Shown piece by piece: positions 58,915-64,000 of a DNA stretch of 64,000 nucleotides. Numbering within the stretch: position 1 is the first letter of the stretch; every line of letters begins with the position of its first letter. This stretch comes from Neorhizobium huautlense (lineage in GTDB: Bacteria > Pseudomonadota > Alphaproteobacteria > Rhizobiales > Rhizobiaceae). The position numbers were made by a program, and so were the translations under genes. Location: contig NZ_PVBM01000005.1 of the NCBI RefSeq assembly GCF_002968575.1, positions 186,001-250,000 on the forward strand, read 5' to 3'. The notes below the pieces were generated by a model, which did not search any database, was not told the origin of the DNA, and saw nothing but the letters and a program-made list of their open reading frames with translations.

Positions 58915-59787
58915 ATGGCAACGCAAAACACGAAAACGTTGGCGCGCCTGATGATGGCGCCCTCCGTCTTGCTTCTTCTCGTCTGGATGATCGTTCCCCT
59001 GGCGATGACATTGTGGTTCTCGTTCCAGAACTACAATCTGCTCAATCCCGCCAATGTGAGCTTCACCGGTTTCTTCAACTACGAGTATTTCTATACCGAT
59101 CCGGCCTTCTTCCAGTCGATCTGGAATACGCTGGTCATCGTCGGCGGGGTGCTGCTGATCACCGTGGTGGGCGGTATTGCGATCGCGCTTCTGCTCGACC
59201 AGCCGATCTTCGGCCAGGGCATCGTCCGCATCCTGGTGATCTCGCCCTTCTTCGTCATGCCGCCGGTCGCGGCGCTGATCTGGAAGAACATGATCATGCA
59301 TCCGGGCTATGGTGTGCTGGCGGATATCGCCAAGTTCTTCGGTCTCCGGCCCGTCGACTGGTTCGCGCAATATCCGCTGTTTTCGATCGTCGTCATCGTT
59401 GCCTGGCAATGGCTGCCTTTCGCCACCCTGATCCTGCTCACTGCGCTGCAGTCGCTCGACGGCGAACAGAAGGAAGCGGCGGAGATGGACGGGGCCAATT
59501 TCTTCAACCGCTTCATCTATCTGGTGCTGCCGCATCTCGCCCGCGCCATCACGGTCGTCATCCTGATCCAGACGATCTTCCTGCTTGGGGTTTACGCGGA
59601 AATCCTCGTCACCACCAATGGCGGCCCGGGTTATGCCTCCACCAACCTCGCCTTCCTGATCTACCGCACGGCGCTTCTCGGCTACGACGTCGGCGGCGCC
59701 TCGGCAGGCGGCATCATCGCGGTCGTTCTCGCCAATATCGTCGCCTTCTTCCTGATGCGCGCTGTCGGCAAGAACCTGGATCGATAG
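58915..59787 (+). CDS. smoF: Polyol ABC transporter permease SmoF
   Basis: A 290-residue permease of the MalF/UgpA class with six helices. LARLMMAPSVLLLLVWMIVP is the first helix. The contact loop is KEAAEMDGANFFNRFIYLVLPHL. TTNGGPGYASTNLAFLIYRT is typical of polyol transporters. GAGGG lies before ATG 58915. It works with SmoG and is separated from that gene by nine bases. Confidence 0.92.
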   Translation: MATQNTKTLARLMMAPSVLLLLVWMIVPLAMTLWFSFQNYNLLNPANVSFTGFFNYEYFYTDPAFFQSIWNTLVIVGGVLLITVVGGIAIALLLDQPIFGQGIVRILVISPFFVMPPVAALIWKNMIMHPGYGVLADIAKFFGLRPVDWFAQYPLFSIVVIVAWQWLPFATLILLTALQSLDGEQKEAAEMDGANFFNRFIYLVLPHLARAITVVILIQTIFLLGVYAEILVTTNGGPGYASTNLAFLIYRTALLGYDVGGASAGGIIAVVLANIVAFFLMRAVGKNLDR

Positions 59788-59796
59788 GAGACGGAT

Positions 59797-60621
59797 ATGG
59801 CTCGCAATGTCACGACAAGACACAAGGTCACCGCCACGGTTTTTGCCTGGATCGTCGCCCTCATCATCTTTTTCCCGATCCTCTACACGCTGATCACCAG
59901 CGTGAAGACGGAGCCGGAAGCAATCGCCGGCTTCAGCCTGATCCCTTCCGGCACGTTCGAGAACTATGTGACGGTGCAGACGCAACGCGACTATTTCAAG
60001 CCGTTCATGAACTCGGTCGTGCTGGCGGTCGGTTCGACCATCCTGGCGCTGATCATCGCGATCCCGTCGGCCTGGGCCATGGCATTCTCGCCGACCAAGC
60101 GAACCAAGGACATCCTGATGTGGATGCTCTCCACCAAGATGATGCCGGCGGTGGCGGTGCTGGTGCCGATCTACCTGATGTTCCGCGATTTCGGGCTGCT
60201 CGACACTCGCATCGGGCTCACCGTCATGCTGACGCTGATCAACCTACCGATCGTCGTGTGGATGCTCTACACCTATTTCCGCGAGATTCCGGGCGAGATC
60301 CTGGAAGCGGCACGCATGGACGGCGCCGGCCTCTGGCAGGAGATCGTCTACGTGCTGACGCCGATGGCGGTGCCCGGCATTGCCTCGACGCTGCTCTTGA
60401 ACATCATCCTCGCCTGGAACGAAGCCTTCTGGACGATCCGGTTGTCGACAACCAATGCGGCGCCGCTGACGGCCTTCATCGCCTCGTTCTCCAGTCCGCA
60501 AGGCCTCTTCTGGGCGAAACTATCGGCGGCCTCGACCATGGCGATCGCGCCGATCCTCATCCTCGGCTGGTTCAGCCAGAAACAACTCGTTCGCGGCCTG
60601 ACCTTCGGCGCGGTTAAGTAA
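59797..60621 (+). CDS. smoG: Polyol ABC transporter permease SmoG
   Basis: A 274-residue permease of the MalG class. The first helix ([20 protein letters not shown]) is followed by [20 protein letters not shown]. The contact loop is [53 protein letters not shown] matches mannitol/sorbitol permeases (only part is diagnostic). AGGAGA precedes the ATG. It lies between smoF and smoK with short gaps, in one transcript. Confidence 0.92.
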   Translation: MARNVTTRHKVTATVFAWIVALIIFFPILYTLITSVKTEPEAIAGFSLIPSGTFENYVTVQTQRDYFKPFMNSVVLAVGSTILALIIAIPSAWAMAFSPTKRTKDILMWMLSTKMMPAVAVLVPIYLMFRDFGLLDTRIGLTVMLTLINLPIVVWMLYTYFREIPGEILEAARMDGAGLWQEIVYVLTPMAVPGIASTLLLNIILAWNEAFWTIRLSTTNAAPLTAFIASFSSPQGLFWAKLSAASTMAIAPILILGWFSQKQLVRGLTFGAVK

Positions 60622-60632
60622 GGAATACGGAT

Positions 60633-61637
60633 ATGGGCAGCATCACGCTCAGACAAGTGTCGAAGGTCTTCGGCGAAGCGAAGGTCATCCCTTCGATCGA
60701 CCTCGAGATCAACGACGGCGAATTCGTCGTTTTCGTAGGCCCGTCGGGCTGCGGCAAGTCCACGCTGCTGCGGCTGATTGCCGGTCTCGAAGACGTTTCC
60801 GGCGGCCAGATCCTGATCGACGGCAAGGACGTCACCCACGCAGCACCCGCCGAGCGCGGCCTGGCTATGGTCTTCCAGTCCTATGCGCTTTATCCGCATA
60901 TGAGCGTCAGGAAGAACATCGCCTTCCCGCTGAAGATGGCGAAGATGGAGCAGTCGGCGATCGACAAGAAGGTAGAGGCCGCCGCCCGCGTTCTGAACCT
61001 CACCGACTATCTGGAGCGCCGCCCCTCGCAGCTTTCCGGCGGCCAGCGCCAGCGTGTCGCGATCGGCCGCGCCATCGTGCGCGAACCCTCTGCCTTCCTG
61101 TTCGATGAGCCCCTGTCGAACCTCGACGCGGCCCTGCGCGGCACGATGCGGCTCGAAATCAGCGATCTGCATCATCAGCTTAAGACGACGATGGTCTACG
61201 TCACCCATGACCAGGTGGAGGCCATGACCATGGCCGACAAGATCGTCGTCTTGAACCGCGGAAATATCGAGCAGGTCGGCTCGCCGCTCGACCTTTACAA
61301 GTCGCCGCGCAACCTCTTCGTCGCCGGCTTCATCGGTTCGCCAAAGATGAATTTCATCGACGGAGCCTATGCCCAGTCGAGGAGCGCCAGGACCGCCGGC
61401 ATCCGTCCGGAACACCTCGGCCTCTCGAAGGACAGTGGCACCTGGCGCGGCACCGTGAAGGTCGCCGAACATCTCGGCGCCGATACGTTCCTGCACCTCG
61501 ATGTCGACGGTATCGGTCCCATCACCGCGCGCTGCGACGGCGAGTTCGGCGCCTATCATGGCGATACGGTCTACATGACCCCGGACGAGTCCAAGCTGCA
61601 TCGTTTCGACGACAAGGGGCTGGCGATCCGGGGATAA
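60633..61637 (+). CDS. smoK: Polyol ABC transporter ATP-binding protein SmoK
   Basis: A 334-residue ATPase of the MalK/UgpC class. Walker A is [16 protein letters not shown], the Q-loop [14 protein letters not shown], the signature [16 protein letters not shown], Walker [12 protein letters not shown] and the switch [13 protein letters not shown]-terminal regulatory domain of about 100 residues includes GIRPEHLGL. It powers SmoFG. It starts 11 bases after smoG. The operon then meets a long perfect inverted repeat rather than the expected smoS gene. Confidence 0.94.
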   Translation: MGSITLRQVSKVFGEAKVIPSIDLEINDGEFVVFVGPSGCGKSTLLRLIAGLEDVSGGQILIDGKDVTHAAPAERGLAMVFQSYALYPHMSVRKNIAFPLKMAKMEQSAIDKKVEAAARVLNLTDYLERRPSQLSGGQRQRVAIGRAIVREPSAFLFDEPLSNLDAALRGTMRLEISDLHHQLKTTMVYVTHDQVEAMTMADKIVVLNRGNIEQVGSPLDLYKSPRNLFVAGFIGSPKMNFIDGAYAQSRSARTAGIRPEHLGLSKDSGTWRGTVKVAEHLGADTFLHLDVDGIGPITARCDGEFGAYHGDTVYMTPDESKLHRFDDKGLAIRG

Positions 61638-61663
61638 GATGCCGACGGGGGCGCTGTGTTCTC

Positions 61664-61755
61664 CGCCGTCATCCTCGGGCTTGTCCCGAGCATCTAAGCC
61701 GGTTCAGCAGGGTAGGCGTGGATAGATCCTCGGGACAAGCCCGAGGATGACGGCG
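61664..61755. repeat. Palindromic repeat with perfect 27-bp arms between smoK and mtlK
   Basis: The arms at 61664-61690 and 61729-61755 are exact complements over 27 bases (core CATCCTCGGGCTTGTCCCGA), with a 38-nt spacer. Elements of this form are dispersed in rhizobial intergenic regions. In RNA it would form a very stable stem and probably uncouples mtlK from smoEFGK. Confidence 0.75.
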
Positions 61756-61858
61756 AGGGGAGTGCAAGACGCCTGCCGACCGCGGCTTTCAATCGGGGTC
61801 CAGGTCTTGGTCTGAATTATTGGCTTGGGATTTCTCAGGCCATACTGGAGTTAAGATA

Positions 61859-63340
61859 ATGACGGTAAAACTTTCGCTGGCGAGCTTGAAAGACGTGGCG
61901 CGCACCGCCGCCGTGCCGGCCTATGATCCGAAGAGTTTGACCCCCGGCATCCTGCATTTCGGGGTGGGTAATTTCCATCGTGCCCATCAGGCGATCTACC
62001 TCGACGACCTGTTCAACACCGGCAAGGCACATGACTGGGCGATCATCGGCGCGGGCGTCATGCCATCCGATGCGGCGATGCGCGACAAGCTCGCGGCCCA
62101 GGATTTCCTCACTACCGTGGTCGAACAGGACAACAACAGGACCGCCGCCCGCGTCACCGCGCCAATGACCGATATCATCGCTCCGGGCGAAACCGCGGCG
62201 CTGATCGAGAAGCTCGCGGACCCGACGATCCGTATCGTCTCGATGACGATTACCGAAGGAGGCTATTTCATCGATGCCGCCGGCCACTTCAACCCGGCCC
62301 ATCCGGCGATCGCCGAGGACAGCAGGAATCCCGATAGTCCGAAAACCGTCTTCGGCCTCATCCTTGCCGGCCTCAGAGAGCGGAAGGCGAGGGGTATTGC
62401 GCCCTTCACCATCATGTCCTGCGACAACATTCCCGGAAACGGCGAGGTGACGGAGAACACCGTCATAGGGCTCGCAAAACTTGCCGATCCGGACTTTGCC
62501 CGCTGGATCCACGACAACGTCGCGTTTCCCAATTCGATGGTCGACCGCATCACGCCCGCGACCGGCCAGCGCGAGATCGGCATCCTCAGGAACGATTTCG
62601 ATATCGATGACAACTGGCCGGTCTTCTGCGAAGAGTTCAAGCAATGGGTGATGGAGGACAATTTTCCCTCCGGCCGACCGCGGCTGGAAGAGGTCGGCGT
62701 CCAGTTCGTGCCCGATGTTGCGCCCTACGAGCTGATGAAGATCCGCATCCTGAATGGCGGCCATGCGGCAATCGCCTATCCGGCAGCACTTCTCGACATT
62801 CATTTCGTGCATGAGGCGATGGAGCATCCGCTGATCCGCGCGTTCCTCGCCAAGCTGGAAAAGGACGAGATCATCCCGATCGTGCCGCCGGTGCCCGATA
62901 CCGATCTCAACGACTATTACGGCCTGATCGAGCGCCGTTTCCTCAACCCGAAGATCGGCGACACCATTCCGCGGCTGGCGCAGGACGGTTCCAACCGGCA
63001 GCCGAAATTCATCCTGCCGTCCACCCGCGACCGGCTCGCCAAGGGCCTCGATATCATCGGCCTGTCGCTCGTCTCGGCGCTCTGGTGCCGCTACTTTGCC
63101 GGCACGTCAGATAGCGGCCGGGAGATCGTCTTCAACGACGCCAGCGCCGACAAGCTGCACGCGGCCGCGCTGAAAGCCAGGGATAACCCGGACGCCTTTC
63201 TTGTGTTCGACGAGATCTTCGGCGAGGTTTCGAAATCCGAGCTGTTCCGGAAACGCTTCGCCCATGCGCTCTCGACGCTCTGGAGGGAGGGGACGGCCAG
63301 GACGCTCGAACTTTATCTTCGGGACGAACTTGTCAAATAA
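61859..63340 (+). CDS. mtlK: Mannitol 2-dehydrogenase family polyol dehydrogenase
   Basis: A 493-residue long-chain polyol dehydrogenase that oxidises mannitol, and often arabitol or sorbitol, to the 2-ketose with NAD. HFGVGNFHRAHQAIYLDDL is the N-terminal cofactor motif. TITEGGYFID and MSCDNIPGNG follow. The catalytic group is K294, N299 and H302 in MKIRILNGGHAAIAY, the same spacing as in the characterised Pseudomonas enzyme. GGAG lies before ATG 61859; the longer frame upstream is unlikely. It follows the polyol transporter, so it uses what SmoEFGK imports. A HAD phosphatase gene starts 12 bases later. Confidence 0.94.
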   Translation: MTVKLSLASLKDVARTAAVPAYDPKSLTPGILHFGVGNFHRAHQAIYLDDLFNTGKAHDWAIIGAGVMPSDAAMRDKLAAQDFLTTVVEQDNNRTAARVTAPMTDIIAPGETAALIEKLADPTIRIVSMTITEGGYFIDAAGHFNPAHPAIAEDSRNPDSPKTVFGLILAGLRERKARGIAPFTIMSCDNIPGNGEVTENTVIGLAKLADPDFARWIHDNVAFPNSMVDRITPATGQREIGILRNDFDIDDNWPVFCEEFKQWVMEDNFPSGRPRLEEVGVQFVPDVAPYELMKIRILNGGHAAIAYPAALLDIHFVHEAMEHPLIRAFLAKLEKDEIIPIVPPVPDTDLNDYYGLIERRFLNPKIGDTIPRLAQDGSNRQPKFILPSTRDRLAKGLDIIGLSLVSALWCRYFAGTSDSGREIVFNDASADKLHAAALKARDNPDAFLVFDEIFGEVSKSELFRKRFAHALSTLWREGTARTLELYLRDELVK

Positions 63341-63352
63341 CGGGTTGGCAAA

Positions 63353-64000
63353 GTGCTTCAAACGGCGGGACCACTGGTGATCTTCGATTGCGACGGGGTT
63401 CTCGTCGACAGCGAACCCGTTTCGGTCCGCGTTCTGGTCGATGCCCTTCGCCGCAAGGGCCTCGACATGGACGAGACGGAAGCCTATCGCCGCTTTCTCG
63501 GCCGCAGCCTCGCCACCATTACCAGGACCATGCGCGAGGAATTCGCCGTCGAGGCGGACGAGAGCTTTCTGGAAGACATGCGCCACGATCTCTACGCCCG
63601 CTTTCGCAGGGAGTTGCAGCCCATGGCCGGCATTGCCGATGCGCTCGATGGTCTTGATCTGCGTCGCTGCGTCGCCTCGTCCAGCCAGCCGGAGCGCATC
63701 CGGCTGTCCTTGACGCTGACGGGCCTCATCGACAAGCTCGAACCGAACATCTTTTCCGCCGCTATGGTTGCACACGGCAAGCCGGCGCCGGACCTCTTCC
63801 TGCATGCGGCAAGCCAGATGGGGACCGATCCGGAAAATTGCATTGTCATCGAGGACAGTCCCGCCGGCATCGAGGCGGGCCACCGTGCCGGGATGGCCGT
63901 TTTTGCCTTCGTCGGCGGTTCGCATGCCGGCACTCCGGGCTACCGGGAAAGGATCGACGCGCTTTCGCCCGAAGTGGTGTTTGACGCGATGCCGGATTTG
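63353..64000 (+). CDS. HAD-superfamily phosphatase (beta-phosphoglucomutase-like), 3' end outside window
   Basis: The frame is open from GTG 63353 to the window end (216 codons seen). HAD motif I is VIFDCDGVLVDSEPVS, with the nucleophile Asp and the general-base Asp. Motif II is CVASSSQPERI. Motif III lysine is in AHGKPAPDLFLHAA. Motif IV is CIVIEDSPAGIEAGHRAGM. This set is typical of small sugar- or polyol-phosphate phosphatases. It is 12 bases after mtlK and probably belongs to the same transcript, perhaps removing phosphate from a polyol or ketose phosphate. The start lacks a strong ribosome site. Confidence 0.87.
   Translation, partial: MLQTAGPLVIFDCDGVLVDSEPVSVRVLVDALRRKGLDMDETEAYRRFLGRSLATITRTMREEFAVEADESFLEDMRHDLYARFRRELQPMAGIADALDGLDLRRCVASSSQPERIRLSLTLTGLIDKLEPNIFSAAMVAHGKPAPDLFLHAASQMGTDPENCIVIEDSPAGIEAGHRAGMAVFAFVGGSHAGTPGYRERIDALSPEVVFDAMPDL

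Noticed and set aside
61664..61755. An insertion sequence or its terminal repeats
   Set aside because: The 27-bp arms enclose only 38 bases with no transposase and no target duplication; it is better described as a dispersed palindromic repeat.
1..64000. tRNA, rRNA, CRISPR arrays or known metabolite riboswitches
   Set aside because: Reading both strands by eye I found no cloverleaf-like tRNA sequence, no regularly spaced direct repeats and no riboswitch core that I recognise. A covariance-model search would settle it.

Overview
The window looks like chromosomal DNA from an alphaproteobacterium of the Rhizobiaceae (Rhizobium, Sinorhizobium or Agrobacterium type). The evidence is a complete PhyR-NepR-EcfG general stress response locus with EcfG-type promoters, a SmoEFGK polyol transporter with a MtlK-type dehydrogenase, three RIME-like palindromic mosaic elements, GC-rich codon use, and a very high density of ABC uptake systems. 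I saw no rRNA, tRNA, CRISPR array, insertion sequence or prophage.

Layout. 0-2.4 kb: the 3' end of an RND efflux pump gene, converging on a LysR gene. 2.5-11.2 kb: a LIV-type ABC transporter (SBP, two ATPases, two permeases) with a GMC oxidoreductase, then 3-hydroxyisobutyryl-CoA hydrolase and 3-hydroxyisobutyrate dehydrogenase. 12.3-16.1 kb: a sulfate transporter (sbp-cysT-cysW-cysA). 16.3-23.6 kb: an AmpD-like amidase, an AlkC-like DNA glycosylase, an aldehyde dehydrogenase, glutaryl-CoA dehydrogenase with a divergent LysR gene, and an amidase. 23.7-32.0 kb: a LacI-controlled cassette joining a spermidine/putrescine-type ABC transporter to a nucleoside hydrolase, an adenine deaminase and a phosphoribosyltransferase. 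32.1-39.4 kb: an M19 dipeptidase with a complete dipeptide transporter and a LysR gene. 39.6-44.5 kb: a second peptide-type transporter with an amidase but no ATPase genes. 44.6-49.1 kb: the stress-response locus (DUF883-like protein, small membrane protein, EcfG, NepR, PhyR, an HWE-type kinase, CsbD). 49.2-56.3 kb: a third peptide transporter, split between two strands, with an M20 amidohydrolase and a fused two-domain ATPase. 56.3-64 kb: the smo polyol operon, mtlK and a truncated HAD phosphatase gene.

How the genes work together. Most of the window is scavenging: each importer sits beside the enzymes that would process its likely cargo (nucleoside to base to nucleotide; peptides to amino acids; polyols to ketoses; sulfate). 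The best candidate for a coherent, less familiar system is the purine-nucleoside import and salvage cassette at 23.7-32.0 kb. It has its own promoter and operator, an intercistronic hairpin and a nucleoside hydrolase with an altered active site. A second pattern is that six of the seven substrate-binding protein genes are followed directly by a hairpin or palindromic element before the permease gene. The stress locus carries three exact GGAAC-N16/17-CGTT promoters, one of which precedes an apparently frameshifted micro-ORF.
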